A stretch of 48,351 nucleotides of DNA from Enterococcus_G camelliae (GCF_042685105.1 NZ_JBHUMO010000023.1:1-48351); one strand, 5' to 3'; counted from the stretch's first letter, positions 32,202 through 41,940 are shown. The notes: generated by a model not told the origin, from the sequence alone. Program-made: numbers and translations.

Positions 32202-32616
32202 GACAACTACCTCCACATCCAGAATGGCCAGTAAAAAATGGACTACCAGCATCAACCTTAATATCACTTGATATCGTTTCAGCTAATGATACACAGATTT
32301 CATCCAAAATGGTTTGAAGCTGTGTTTCTTGAAAACGAAACTCACTCACCTCATCGTGTAAATCGAGTGCCCTCTTTGCTTGTCGAAGTTCTCTTCTTTT
32401 TTGTTTAAAATCAGGCGCATAATTACCATATTGCTCAATTTCTTCAAAAGAGCGCTTCGACTCTAAAAAGGATGCTTGTAACTGGCGTACCTCATCTGAT
32501 TGCGTTAGCTTTCTTTTTGAAGAAAGATACTCTTGAAAGAACGAACTGTTTATGAGAGTAGTGGTTAGCTGCTCCATTTGGGTTTCAATTTGATAAAACT
32601 GTTGGTTATAAATCAT
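32191..32616 (-). CDS. ylbF: YlbF family regulator (RNase Y-associated Y-complex subunit)
   Basis: The 141-residue helical protein has the YlbF/YmcA pattern (SFLESKRSFEEIEQYGNYAPDF...REL..AKRALDLHDEV..FR..ETQLQ) and ends in GHSGCGGSCH, whose Cys134 and Cys138 fit the iron-sulfur ligands described for the YlbF-YmcA-YaaT complex of Bacillus. That complex assists RNase Y in mRNA processing. It overlaps the CAP-associated gene by four bases (ATGA) and ylbG by eleven. Confidence 0.88.
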   Translation of the reverse strand: MIYNQQFYQIETQMEQLTTTLINSSFFQEYLSSKRKLTQSDEVRQLQASFLESKRSFEEIEQYGNYAPDFKQKRRELRQAKRALDLHDEVSEFRFQETQLQTILDEICVSLAETISSDIKVDAGSPFFTGHSGCGGSCHAS

Positions 32617-33755
32617 GGCTCATTACTTTCCTTACTTGTATTTTGTTTTTCTTTCAATAAGACTAACATATTTTCTTTTGAAAATGCAATGCCCAACGAT
32701 TCATCTTTTTCTTGCATGTATTTTTGATGTAAAAACGAGTTACTATACCATGAAAGAAGGGTAAATGTCGGATCGTAAACAGGTAATTCCAAATATCCTT
32801 GGGTTTGTGATAAGGAATACTTTTGCATCAGCGCCCCCATCTCTTCATCATTCAGAATAAAGTGATCTTTCGTCTGTCCCGTCCGAATACGTTGCAACAA
32901 TTGGACACGCTGAGTAGTTAAGCTATCTTCTGGATGTGCCAAAAAATCTGCTAACATGTTATTTGTAGTTGCTTGCAATTCTGAATTAGCCATATACGAA
33001 TGCAGTTGTTCCCGTTTTCTAAGTATCGTCAGTGAGTTACGTGCAAATTGGGCTTTTTTTGTGTTCAAATCTTGCCAGTCTGCTTCTTTTTCTTCCACAA
33101 AATTAGGGAGAACTTCCCCAGAGGTTGCATATGGAAGTAACCTTAAAAGTAACTCCTCTGATAAATACATCATACTGTATAATTTGCTCGTATTTTGATC
33201 AAAAAATAAGATAACGAATGAACCATTATCAAAACCAATTAATGGGCGATAATTCATGTCTTCTTCAGAAAGTTCAATATTCACCAATTGATTTTCATAT
33301 TTCATTGTAAAATTGGGATAAATCATTGTTACTTTTGTCAATTGATTCATGGTCATGCCATTTTTGAAAGGTTCAATCTCTTTTTCCTTGGGCTCAATTA
33401 ATTTGATTCCCACAATTTTTTGATCAATTGTACTAACTTCCATATAGCCACTTTCTTTTGTCACATTGTATAGATGAATATCATACGAGTAGCCAGTAGA
33501 AATTGTCTCTACTGGCTCACCATAATTTGCCTGCAATGTGTCAAAATTTTTCCCAATATAATTCGCAAACCCTGAGGATGGGATGGTCTCATAGGTAAGG
33601 TTTGTTGACTTGAGATGTTGTTGTGTATTGGTTTGTGGCTGTATAGCAGGAGAGACGAACTGGGATGAATACAATGGGTATACAATTGGTTGACCATATA
33701 CAAAGACAAAGGCCAAGATTAGCATCCCGATAAATACTAGTTTACGATATTTCAT
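32613..33755 (-). CDS. YlbC-like exported protein with CAP-associated domain
   Basis: ATG at 33755 with GGAGGAGAAGGG upstream gives 380 residues. A membrane anchor or signal sequence (LVFIGMLILAFVFVYGQ) leads to an outer domain with the CAP_assoc_N pattern GKNFDTLQANYGEPVETI..GYSYDIHLYN (about 65-200). The C-terminal half, where Bacillus YlbC carries a CAP/SCP domain, holds only a weak trace (ARNSLTILRKREQLHSYM...ATTNNMLADFL), so the CAP part is diverged or decayed. It is placed 16 bases after pyc. Function unknown. Confidence 0.75.
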   Translation of the reverse strand: MKYRKLVFIGMLILAFVFVYGQPIVYPLYSSQFVSPAIQPQTNTQQHLKSTNLTYETIPSSGFANYIGKNFDTLQANYGEPVETISTGYSYDIHLYNVTKESGYMEVSTIDQKIVGIKLIEPKEKEIEPFKNGMTMNQLTKVTMIYPNFTMKYENQLVNIELSEEDMNYRPLIGFDNGSFVILFFDQNTSKLYSMMYLSEELLLRLLPYATSGEVLPNFVEEKEADWQDLNTKKAQFARNSLTILRKREQLHSYMANSELQATTNNMLADFLAHPEDSLTTQRVQLLQRIRTGQTKDHFILNDEEMGALMQKYSLSQTQGYLELPVYDPTFTLLSWYSNSFLHQKYMQEKDESLGIAFSKENMLVLLKEKQNTSKESNEP

Positions 33756-33771
33756 CCCTTCTCCTCCAATG

Positions 33772-36700
33772 TTATTTTTCTGAGACTTCAATCAATAAGT
33801 CACCAGAAGTAATGGCATCACCTGCATCAACGTAAATATGTTCCACCGTTCCATCAAAACGAGCCTCAATCGAAGTTTCCATCTTCATGGCTTCAGTCAC
33901 AATTAAACTGTCACCTTTTTTCACTCGATCACCTTTTTTTACAAGAACTTGTAAAACTGATCCGGACATAGTTGCTCCAATTTGCTCTTTATTTGTTGGC
34001 TCGACTTTTCGACGTTTCTTCGCAGTACTTAAAATTGATGCATCGTGCACTTCAACTTCTCGACGCTGACCATTTAGATTAAAGAAGAGCGTTCGATTGC
34101 CTTCAATATCAGGTTCGCCTATCTCATCCAACCGAATAATAAGAACTTTTCCTTTTTCAATTTGAACATTTATGCGCTCGCCTAGTCGCATGCCTTCAAA
34201 GAAAGTTGGGGTATCCAACACTTTGATATCCGCAAATTGTTCATATGCTTTACGGTAATCTAAAAATACCTGCGGATACATAATGTAACTTAGGACTTCC
34301 TCATTTGCTGGTTCATAGCCAATTTTTTCAGCTAAATCAGCTTTAATTTCTTCAAAATCAACCGATTTCGCTATTAAACCTGGACGTTCTGTTAGCGGTT
34401 GACGATTTTTTAAAATAATTTTTTGCAATCTTCTTGGGAATCCACCAACTGGTTGACCCAATTCACCTTGGAAAAATTGAATGACTGATTCAGGGAAGCT
34501 CAACTCTTCGCCTTTTTCATAAATATCTTCTTCTGTTAAATTATTTTGAACCATGAAAAGGGCCATATCCCCGACAACTTTTGAAGAAGGCGTAACTTTT
34601 ACAATATCACCAAACATGAGGTTTACATGGTGATAAACTTCTTTGATTTCATCCCATTTATCGCCTAGTCCAACAGCTTTTGCTTGTTGCTGTAGGTTTG
34701 AATATTGTCCTCCTGGCATTTCGTGCATATAAACTTCAGTTTGTGGTGCACTAACCCCATTTTCAAACGCATGGTAATAGGTACGAACATCTTCCCAATA
34801 ATGATTCACTTGCTGAACATTTTCAATGGTCAATTCAGGAACCCGTTGATCATCCACCAACGCATAATAAAGACTACTCATACTTGGCTGACTGGTGCTG
34901 CTGCTCATCGCACTCATTGCAACATCAACAATGTCGACACCTGCATTCACTGCTTCTGAATAGGTCATAATGCCATTTCCGCTTGTATCATGCGTGTGTA
35001 AATGAATTGGAATAGACACAGCTTCTTTTAATTCACTTATCAGACGGTATGCTGCTTTTGGTTTTAATAAGCCAGCCATATCTTTAATTGCAATGATATG
35101 AGCGCCCAATTTTTCAAGCTCTTTCGCCAACTCTTTATAATAAGCCACACTATATTTCGCCCGCTTAGGATCATTAATATCACCCGTATAACAAATAGTA
35201 GCTTCAGCAATTTTACCAGCATCTCTGACGGCTAAAATACTTTGCTCCATTTGTGGTACCCAATTTAGACTGTCAAAAATTCTAAAAATATCAATCCCCT
35301 GATTGGCAGATTCTTTAATAAATTCACGAATCACATTATCAGGATAATTACTATAACCCACCGCATTTGAGCCTCGGAATAGCATTTGTAATAGTGTATT
35401 AGGCATCGCTTTTCGTATCAAACGAAGTCTTTCCCAAGGATCTTCATTTAAGAAGCGATACGCAACATCAAAGGTTGCTCCGCCCCACATTTCACTAGAA
35501 AACAATTGAGGAATTGCCTCTTCTGTTTGTTTTGCTATGCTCACAATATCTCTTGTTCGTACTCTTGTTGCAAGAAGACTTTGGTGAGCATCTCGGAATG
35601 TAGTATCTGTCAACAAAACAGACTTTTGTTCTGTTACCCATCGACTAACTGCGTCTGCACCTTCTTGATCCAGCAGATGTTTTGGCGAAATACCCGGCAA
35701 CGTAGTCAAAATTTTCTGAGGTTGTCTTGGATTTGGATAATACCGTTTTTCTTGTCTTTCAATCCCCGGATACCCATTAATGGTAATTTCACCAATATAC
35801 TTCATAGTTTTATTGCCACGGTCACGTACTCGAGAAAACAAAAATAGCTCAGGTGTTGTATCAATAAACGTTGTTTTTAGTTCTCCTGATCGAAATGCAG
35901 GATGCTTAACAACATTTATCATAAATGGAATGTTGGTTTTCACACCACGAATTCGAAATTCACGTAAGCAACGTTCCATTTTTTGAATAGCAGCATCAAA
36001 GGTAAGTGCATGGGTACATACTTTAACCAATAACGAGTCAAAATAGGGTGTCACTATTGCTCCAGCATATGCATTTCCTGTATCTAAACGAACGCCTGAA
36101 CCACCTGGTGAGCGATACGTATCAATTTTGCCTGTATCAGGTAAAAAGTCATGCAATGGGTCTTCCGTTGTGATACGGCATTGAATAGCTGCTCCTCGAT
36201 AAGTAATGCCTGCTTGATGAGGGATACCAATTTCTTTATGTAAATCTTTTCCCTGAGCAATTAGAATCTGAGTTGCAACAATATCAACATCGGTAATTAA
36301 TTCCGTAATTGTATGTTCTACTTGAACACGTGGGTTCACTTCAATAAAGTAAAAGTCGTCCCCCTCGACTAAAAATTCGACTGTGCCTGCATTGATGTAG
36401 CCAATATGTTTCATTAGTTGGACAGCGGCAGCACAGATTTTTTCTCTTTGTTGTGGACTCATTGAAACACATGGTGCAACCTCTACAACCTTTTGATGAC
36501 GTCGTTGAACAGAGCAATCACGCTCAAATAAATGAATCACATTTCCATTTACATCCCCTAAAATTTGAACCTCAATGTGTTTAGGATCCTGGATATATTT
36601 TTCAACATAGATTTCATCATTTCCAAAAGCGGCTTTTGCTTCACTCTTTGCTCGTTGGTAGCCTTCTGCTGCTTCCTTATCATTGTGGGCAACGCGCATA

Positions 36701-37200
36701 CCTCGACCACCACCACCTAACGCAGCCTTGATCATAATTGGATAGCCATACTGTGCGCCAAAAGCCTGTACTTCTTCAACCGTTTCGACTGGACCGTCCG
36801 TACCTGGAATAGATTGGATGCCTGCGTCAATCGCTGCTTCTTTGGCTTTGATTTTATCTCCGAAAATATCTAAATGGTGGACAGAGGGCCCAATGAAAAT
36901 AATCCCTTCTTCTTCACACCGTTTGGCAAAAGTTAGATTTTCTGATAGAAAACCATAGCCAGGATGAATTGCCTCTGCGCCAGAATTTTTTGCGATTTGA
37001 ATAATCCCTTCGATATCTAAATAAGCATCGATTGGTTTTTTGCCCACACCGACAACATATGCTTCATCCGCTTTAAAACGGTGCATTGAAAATTCATCTT
37101 CAGTAGCATAAATACCCACCGTTTTAATTCCTAATTCTGAGCACGCTCGAAATACACGTACAGCAATTTCTCCCCGATTTGCCACAAGAACCTTTTTCAT
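33772..37200 (-). CDS. pyc: Pyruvate carboxylase
   Basis: ATG at 37200 with GGAGAGG upstream gives 1142 residues, the normal full length. Domains: biotin carboxylase (about 1-450, KKVLVANRGEIAVRVFRA; ALGGGGRGMRV ATP-grasp loop; EVNPRVQVEHT), carboxyltransferase (about 530-830, TTFRDAHQSLLATR; HTHDTSGNG), an allosteric linker, and a C-terminal biotinyl domain with EAMKMETS (Lys1106). It makes oxaloacetate from pyruvate, bicarbonate and ATP. It is flanked by ftsW (as in Bacillus) and the ylb-like cluster. All catalytic motifs appear intact. Confidence 0.98.
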   Translation of the reverse strand: MKKVLVANRGEIAVRVFRACSELGIKTVGIYATEDEFSMHRFKADEAYVVGVGKKPIDAYLDIEGIIQIAKNSGAEAIHPGYGFLSENLTFAKRCEEEGIIFIGPSVHHLDIFGDKIKAKEAAIDAGIQSIPGTDGPVETVEEVQAFGAQYGYPIMIKAALGGGGRGMRVAHNDKEAAEGYQRAKSEAKAAFGNDEIYVEKYIQDPKHIEVQILGDVNGNVIHLFERDCSVQRRHQKVVEVAPCVSMSPQQREKICAAAVQLMKHIGYINAGTVEFLVEGDDFYFIEVNPRVQVEHTITELITDVDIVATQILIAQGKDLHKEIGIPHQAGITYRGAAIQCRITTEDPLHDFLPDTGKIDTYRSPGGSGVRLDTGNAYAGAIVTPYFDSLLVKVCTHALTFDAAIQKMERCLREFRIRGVKTNIPFMINVVKHPAFRSGELKTTFIDTTPELFLFSRVRDRGNKTMKYIGEITINGYPGIERQEKRYYPNPRQPQKILTTLPGISPKHLLDQEGADAVSRWVTEQKSVLLTDTTFRDAHQSLLATRVRTRDIVSIAKQTEEAIPQLFSSEMWGGATFDVAYRFLNEDPWERLRLIRKAMPNTLLQMLFRGSNAVGYSNYPDNVIREFIKESANQGIDIFRIFDSLNWVPQMEQSILAVRDAGKIAEATICYTGDINDPKRAKYSVAYYKELAKELEKLGAHIIAIKDMAGLLKPKAAYRLISELKEAVSIPIHLHTHDTSGNGIMTYSEAVNAGVDIVDVAMSAMSSSTSQPSMSSLYYALVDDQRVPELTIENVQQVNHYWEDVRTYYHAFENGVSAPQTEVYMHEMPGGQYSNLQQQAKAVGLGDKWDEIKEVYHHVNLMFGDIVKVTPSSKVVGDMALFMVQNNLTEEDIYEKGEELSFPESVIQFFQGELGQPVGGFPRRLQKIILKNRQPLTERPGLIAKSVDFEEIKADLAEKIGYEPANEEVLSYIMYPQVFLDYRKAYEQFADIKVLDTPTFFEGMRLGERINVQIEKGKVLIIRLDEIGEPDIEGNRTLFFNLNGQRREVEVHDASILSTAKKRRKVEPTNKEQIGATMSGSVLQVLVKKGDRVKKGDSLIVTEAMKMETSIEARFDGTVEHIYVDAGDAITSGDLLIEVSEK

Positions 37201-37235
37201 GAAAACCTCTCCTTTTTGAATAACCAATTCACTTT

Positions 37236-38402
37236 TTATAGTTGAAGCTTTTTCTTTTTTTCATCTGCACTGATATTTAATGCAAATGCGACCGCTATAG
37301 AAAACATTAACAAACTTGAACCACCTTGACTGATAAATGGAAAGGTAATCCCAGTCAAAGGAATAATTCCGGTAATACCTCCTAAATTGACAAAAATTGA
37401 AATGAGAAAAAGAGCCCCAATTCCAATGCACATCAATGAATTAAACGTATCTGTTGATCGTATTCCGATTAAAATAATCCTCGCTACCATATATAATAAT
37501 AAACCCAAAATGACAAGAGCCATGATCATTCCTAATTCCTCAACAACAATGGCAAAAGCATAGTCGGTTTGAGCTTCACTTAGAAACCCTTTCTTTTGAA
37601 TACTATTGCCTAATCCTCTGCCAAATAATCCACCATTAAACATAGCATAGTAGCCGTGAATAGCCTGATGACCAGCTCCGTATTCATCCAAAAAAGGATT
37701 TTGAAAAATTTTAAAACGTGAAACTACGTGAGCTGGTAATATAGTCCCCCCCAGCGTTGGAACAAGTTTGATTGCAAGCCAAGCTAATATAAAAAGTCCT
37801 GTGCCCGTAAAAACAGAATAGAGATAGTTTATTCCACTAGAAAGCAGCAAAATGACAACCACCATTCCTAAAACAATCATATTCCCCCAGTCAGGATAAA
37901 AAACCAAAATTAAAATCTGCACAAGAACAGGTGCTACGATAGTAAATAAGGTCCGAATAGGATTCTCTTCAAAATGTAAAATAGCATCTTTCCGCTTGGT
38001 AATTCGAATAGCTAGGAACCAGATTACAATAAACTTCAAAAATTCCGCCGGTTGCAAAGTACCAATCCCGGGCAATTGAATCCAGCCATAAGAGCCATTG
38101 ACTGGTTTAAAGAAAAAAACGACAACCAATACTAACGGCGTGATAACAGCCAAAGCTATATCTCCAAAAATTTTTTTACTTAGAACCTTGGTTTTGATTC
38201 GATAAATAACCATCATTAAAATCAAACTGATAAACCAGAAAATTAATTGCAAAATTGCCTGCTTGGCGGGATTTTTATTTTCTTCCAGTAAATTATATGA
38301 CGTCGTACTATAAACCATCATTAAACCGATGATACACAAGGCAACATAGGGTAGAAAAATATGTAAATCTAACAAATGCCTTTTTTTAATTTTTTTCGGC
38401 AA
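37236..38402 (-). CDS. ftsW: Septum peptidoglycan polymerase FtsW
   Basis: TTG at 38402, eight bases after AAGGAGG, gives 388 residues with about ten membrane helices. SEDS family signatures are IGLMMVYSTTSY, LPGIGTLQPAEFLKFIVIW, and GITFPFISQGGSSLLMFSIAVAFALNIS. It is the division-type SEDS transglycosylase that works with a class B PBP; RodA is the alternative name, but position beside ylaN and pyc matches Bacillus ftsW. It starts four bases after the ylaN stop, so the two are co-translated. Confidence 0.93.
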   Translation of the reverse strand: MPKKIKKRHLLDLHIFLPYVALCIIGLMMVYSTTSYNLLEENKNPAKQAILQLIFWFISLILMMVIYRIKTKVLSKKIFGDIALAVITPLVLVVVFFFKPVNGSYGWIQLPGIGTLQPAEFLKFIVIWFLAIRITKRKDAILHFEENPIRTLFTIVAPVLVQILILVFYPDWGNMIVLGMVVVILLLSSGINYLYSVFTGTGLFILAWLAIKLVPTLGGTILPAHVVSRFKIFQNPFLDEYGAGHQAIHGYYAMFNGGLFGRGLGNSIQKKGFLSEAQTDYAFAIVVEELGMIMALVILGLLLYMVARIILIGIRSTDTFNSLMCIGIGALFLISIFVNLGGITGIIPLTGITFPFISQGGSSLLMFSIAVAFALNISADEKKKKLQL

Positions 38403-38405
38403 GCC

Positions 38406-38702
38406 CTAAACCTCCTTGCCCTCATTTATCTTTTGATCTTCGTAAACTTCCGTATATAAATAATTCAGATCACGTTCCAAACCAGTTAAAATTTGATGCC
38501 CAATCTCAGCACTAATAATACCAAGTTGAATCGCAAAAGCAACTTGCCGTGACAGACCATACATTTGTGTATCTACGACCTCTTCAAAGGCCTTACACTG
38601 CGAAATACACTGGCTATTTTTTTGATTTTTTATCAATAAGCGAATACGATTTGCCTCTTTCATCAATAATGAATTGGCCATTTCTGGAGTTACGGTTTCC
38701 AT
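38406..38702 (-). CDS. ylaN: UPF0358 protein YlaN
   Basis: The 98-residue helical protein matches the UPF0358 family: EANRIRLLIKNQKNSQCISQCKAFEEVVDTQMYGLSRQVAFA then GIISAEIGHQILTGLERDLNYLY. In Bacillus and Staphylococcus YlaN is linked to iron homeostasis (a Fur partner) and is needed under iron limitation. It is placed directly upstream of ftsW, as in Bacillus. ATG follows AGGAGGAGATTGC. No odd features. Confidence 0.95.
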   Translation of the reverse strand: METVTPEMANSLLMKEANRIRLLIKNQKNSQCISQCKAFEEVVDTQMYGLSRQVAFAIQLGIISAEIGHQILTGLERDLNYLYTEVYEDQKINEGKEV

Positions 38703-38800
38703 GCAATCTCCTCCTATCTAATTTCAATATTATAGCATATTTTTTAGAAAAGAAAGACTTGTCTTTTCACTTTCCAGTATGTTTCATTGTTTTTTTACGC

Positions 38801-38831
38801 AAAAAAACCCTATTTCAATGAAATAAGGTTT
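38801..38831 (-). terminator. Intrinsic terminator of typA
   Basis: On the minus strand AACCTTATTTCA and TGAAATAGGGTT pair with one wobble and are followed by seven T, about 21 bases after the typA stop. Confidence 0.85.
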
Positions 38832-38851
38832 AAGTAAAACAAGCAAATGGC

Positions 38852-40684
38852 TTAGGCTTGTTTTTTCTTCTTTTGTGATTTTTCACGTTCATTTTTATTA
38901 AGAATTTGTTTTCTCAAACGAATACTTTCTGGAGTTACCTCACAGTATTCATCATCATTTAAAAATTCTAATGATTCTTCCAGAGTCAAAATTCTTGGCT
39001 TTTTGATTACTGCTGTTTGATCTTTGGTTGCTGAACGTACATTGGTCATTTGTTTTGCCTTCGTAATATTGACAGTTAAGTCATTATCACGTGAATTTTC
39101 ACCGACAATCATGCCTTCGTAAACTTCCGTTGTCGGTTCAACAAAAACTGTTCCCCGTTCTTCAATATTCATGATTGAATACGTTGTAGCTTTCCCCGTA
39201 TCAATTGAAACCAATGCACCATGGTGGCGTCCACCAATTTGGCCATCAATCATTGGTAAGTATTGATCAAAGGTGTGGTGCATAATTCCATAACCACGTG
39301 TCATTGATAAGAATTCTGTTGTATAGCCAATTAATCCTCTTGCAGGCGCCAAGAAAATAATTCTAATTTGGCCATTGCCTGTATGAATCATGTCTTGCAT
39401 TTCTGCTTTACGTGTTCCCAAAGATTCAATAATGGAACCCATATATTCTTCAGGAGTATCAATTTGAACGCGTTCAAATGGTTCACATTTTACACCATCA
39501 ACTTCACGTTCAATGACTTCAGGACGAGAAACTTGCAATTCGAATCCTTCACGACGCATATTTTCAATCAAAATGGACAAATGCAATTCTCCACGTCCAG
39601 AAACAATCCATGAGTCTGGTCCAATTGGATCTACACGTAACGAAACATCTGTTTGCAATTCCGCCATCAAACGTTCTTCAATTTTACGAGCGGTTACCCA
39701 TTTCCCTTCGCGACCAGCAAATGGTGAATTGTTTACTAAAAAGGTCATTTGCAAGGTTGGTTCATCAATATGAAGGATTGGCAAAGCATCTTGGTGATCA
39801 AATGGTGTCACTGTTTCCCCGACAAAAATATCTTCCATCCCAGATACAGCGATCAAATCACCTGCTTTAGCTTCTTGAATTTCTTCTCTTTGTAGTCCAA
39901 AGAAACCAAAAATCTTGGTTACGCGGAATCGTTTTACTTCACCATCAAGTTTCATTAATGCTACTTGGTCCCCAACACGAATGGTTCCACGAAAGACACG
40001 ACCAATTCCAATACGACCAACATAGTCATTATAATCTAGTAAAGAAACTTGAAACTGTAAAGGTTCATCGCTGTTATCAACAGGTGCAGGTATATGCTCA
40101 ATAATCGTATCAAAAATTGGAGCCATTGTTTTTTCTTGGTCAGCTGGGTTATCAGACAGACTAGATGTTCCATTTAGAGCAGATGCATAAATAACTGGAA
40201 AATCTAATTGATCGTCATCCGCACCTAACTCGATGAACAACTCAAGAACTTCATCAACTACATGTTCTGGTCTTGCTGATGGTTTGTCAATTTTATTTAC
40301 AACAACAATTGGTGTCACGTTTTGTTCCAATGCTTTTTTCAAAACAAAACGCGTTTGAGGCATTGTTCCTTCGTAAGCATCTACTACTAAGACAACCCCA
40401 TCAACCATTTTCATAATCCGTTCAACTTCGCCACCAAAATCCGCGTGTCCAGGTGTATCCAAGATGTTTATTTTGGTTCCGTTATATTCAACAGCTGTAT
40501 TTTTTGCCAGAATAGTAATCCCACGTTCTTTTTCAATGGCATTAGAATCCATCGCACGTTCTTGTAATTGGGTTCTTGCGTTTAATGTGTGCGATTGCTT
40601 TAATAATTCATCAACTAAAGTTGTTTTTCCATGGTCGACATGGGCAATAATCGCAACATTTCGAATATCATTTCTATACTTCAA
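38852..40684 (-). CDS. typA: Ribosome-associated GTPase TypA/BipA
   Basis: The start is a TTG (at 40684), eight bases after AAGGAG, giving 610 residues. G1 AHVDHGKTTLVDEL, G3 DTPGHADFGGEVERIM and G4 NKIDKP are present, followed by EF-Tu-like domain II and the EF-G-like domains with PARGLIGYTTEFLSMTRG and GGRHHGALVS, and a basic C-terminal tail. TypA binds the ribosome and supports 50S assembly and growth at low temperature. It is transcribed alone from an extended -10 promoter and ends at its own terminator. It matches Bacillus ylaG. Confidence 0.97.
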   Translation of the reverse strand: MKYRNDIRNVAIIAHVDHGKTTLVDELLKQSHTLNARTQLQERAMDSNAIEKERGITILAKNTAVEYNGTKINILDTPGHADFGGEVERIMKMVDGVVLVVDAYEGTMPQTRFVLKKALEQNVTPIVVVNKIDKPSARPEHVVDEVLELFIELGADDDQLDFPVIYASALNGTSSLSDNPADQEKTMAPIFDTIIEHIPAPVDNSDEPLQFQVSLLDYNDYVGRIGIGRVFRGTIRVGDQVALMKLDGEVKRFRVTKIFGFFGLQREEIQEAKAGDLIAVSGMEDIFVGETVTPFDHQDALPILHIDEPTLQMTFLVNNSPFAGREGKWVTARKIEERLMAELQTDVSLRVDPIGPDSWIVSGRGELHLSILIENMRREGFELQVSRPEVIEREVDGVKCEPFERVQIDTPEEYMGSIIESLGTRKAEMQDMIHTGNGQIRIIFLAPARGLIGYTTEFLSMTRGYGIMHHTFDQYLPMIDGQIGGRHHGALVSIDTGKATTYSIMNIEERGTVFVEPTTEVYEGMIVGENSRDNDLTVNITKAKQMTNVRSATKDQTAVIKKPRILTLEESLEFLNDDEYCEVTPESIRLRKQILNKNEREKSQKKKKQA

Positions 40685-40724
40685 TGTAATTGCTCCTTTA
40701 ATTTTGGCTTTGACTCAACGAGTT

Positions 40725-40733
40725 ATTATACCA
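40725..40733 (-). promoter_or_regulatory. typA promoter (extended -10)
   Basis: The minus strand carries TGGTATAAT, the extended -10, 41 bases before the TTG start; the -35 region has no strong hexamer. Confidence 0.6.
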
Positions 40734-40780
40734 GAAAAAGAACTTGAAACATAGTAGAAAGTTTTCAATTGTCTTACTTT

Positions 40781-41551
40781 TTAATCTTTTCGAAGCATTT
40801 CCAATATTTCATCATAGGCTTTCGGTGTTCCTGCAACAAAAAATTCACGATCACGGAGGTTAAGCTTCTCCCCTCGAACATTGCTCATCTTTAAGCCAAG
40901 TGTCTCTAATAACACGCCACCCGCTGCATAATCCCAAGGTGCTAAATGAGAAAGATAGCCAATACGTTTACCGAGAATTAGGGCAATTAATTCCACGCCA
41001 GCGCACCCAGTCATCCGTACGCCCATTGCGAGATTGCCAATTTCTCTAGCATGAACATAATTTGTACCATACATTCCTGCATTGACTCCTAACAATCCTT
41101 CTTCTACCGCCTTATTCAAAGGGGGATTCACTCGACAATCATTGTTGTATACCCCAACTGAAGGACCTCCCCATAAAAACATATCTCGCATCACATCGTA
41201 AACAAACCCTAATGATGGTTGCCCATTTTCGTAGACCGCTATCATAATACAAAAATTTTCCTGTTCCAAAACAAAATTCATTGTGCCATCAATTGGATCA
41301 ATAATAAATACTCTTCCCGTCAAATCAGTTAAATGATTTTGATCATTTTCTTCCCCTAAAACTTTGGCGGTCGGATCAAAATTTTTTATTTTTTCAATGA
41401 GCAAATTCTGTGTCTCTTTATCAATATTTGTCACCAAATCGGTACGATCTGACTTCGTGCATACCACTAAATTATTATCAGCCAATGCAACCTTGATGTA
41501 TTTTGCAGCCTCGTACATCCACGACTTCACTTCAGCAATTAAAATTTGCAC
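40781..41551 (-). CDS. Inositol monophosphatase family protein
   Basis: GTG at 41551 with GGGGAG nine bases upstream gives 256 residues. Metal and catalytic motifs of the family are present: GEEND, IIDPIDGTMNF (DPxDGT) and APWDYAAGG. Bacillus YktC next to yktA/UPF0223 is an inositol monophosphatase with broad activity, and the order here matches (UPF0223 then IMPase). Substrate could be myo-inositol phosphate or another sugar phosphate. It overlaps UPF0223 by 13 bases. Confidence 0.92.
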   Translation of the reverse strand: MQILIAEVKSWMYEAAKYIKVALADNNLVVCTKSDRTDLVTNIDKETQNLLIEKIKNFDPTAKVLGEENDQNHLTDLTGRVFIIDPIDGTMNFVLEQENFCIMIAVYENGQPSLGFVYDVMRDMFLWGGPSVGVYNNDCRVNPPLNKAVEEGLLGVNAGMYGTNYVHAREIGNLAMGVRMTGCAGVELIALILGKRIGYLSHLAPWDYAAGGVLLETLGLKMSNVRGEKLNLRDREFFVAGTPKAYDEILEMLRKD

Positions 41552-41835
41552 TTGTTATCACTCCCCATTTTTAGCAATCCTTTTTGTTTTTCTTTTGCTA
41601 CTTTGATTGTTTTGTATAAAGAGTAGTTGCTACATTCTTCGAACTGTCTACCTAATTTTTTTTCTTCCCCAATCGATGGCACGACTTTCTTAAAAGCATC
41701 GTACGTTTCCAAGAGAGAGGATACTTGCACCCCAGTTTCGTATGCTTTTTCTACTTCATTCCACATGGAAATGACTTGCACCATTTCTTCCTTACTCCAC
41801 TCAAAATTTAAAGGATACTCATAATTCTGTTTCAT
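41539..41835 (-). CDS. UPF0223 family protein (YktA-like)
   Basis: ATG at 41835, after GAGGT, gives 98 residues starting MKQNYEYPLNFEWSKEEMVQVISMWNEVEKAYE. The Y.YPL...WS.EE...V...W..VE.AYE..V motif is the UPF0223 hallmark, and LLETYDAFKKVVPSIGEEKKLGRQFEE follows. The protein is small, helical and of unknown function. It overlaps the inositol monophosphatase gene and so forms a two-gene operon. Confidence 0.92.
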   Translation of the reverse strand: MKQNYEYPLNFEWSKEEMVQVISMWNEVEKAYETGVQVSSLLETYDAFKKVVPSIGEEKKLGRQFEECSNYSLYKTIKVAKEKQKGLLKMGSDNKCKF

Positions 41836-41890
41836 TTTTAACCTCATGACTTTCTTTTTCTCTAACTATAATTTTTTTTTGAAAAAAAAG

Positions 41891-41930
41891 CAAAAAAACA
41901 CTAATCAACTTTTCAGTTGACTAGTGTTTT
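41891..41930 (-). terminator. Intrinsic terminator of the pdh operon
   Basis: Minus-strand arms ACACTAGTCAACT and AGTTGATTAGTGT pair with one wobble around a four-base loop and are followed by seven T. It lies just after the lpd stop and separates pdh from the UPF0223 unit. Confidence 0.88.
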
Positions 41931-41940
41931 TAGTAGTAGA

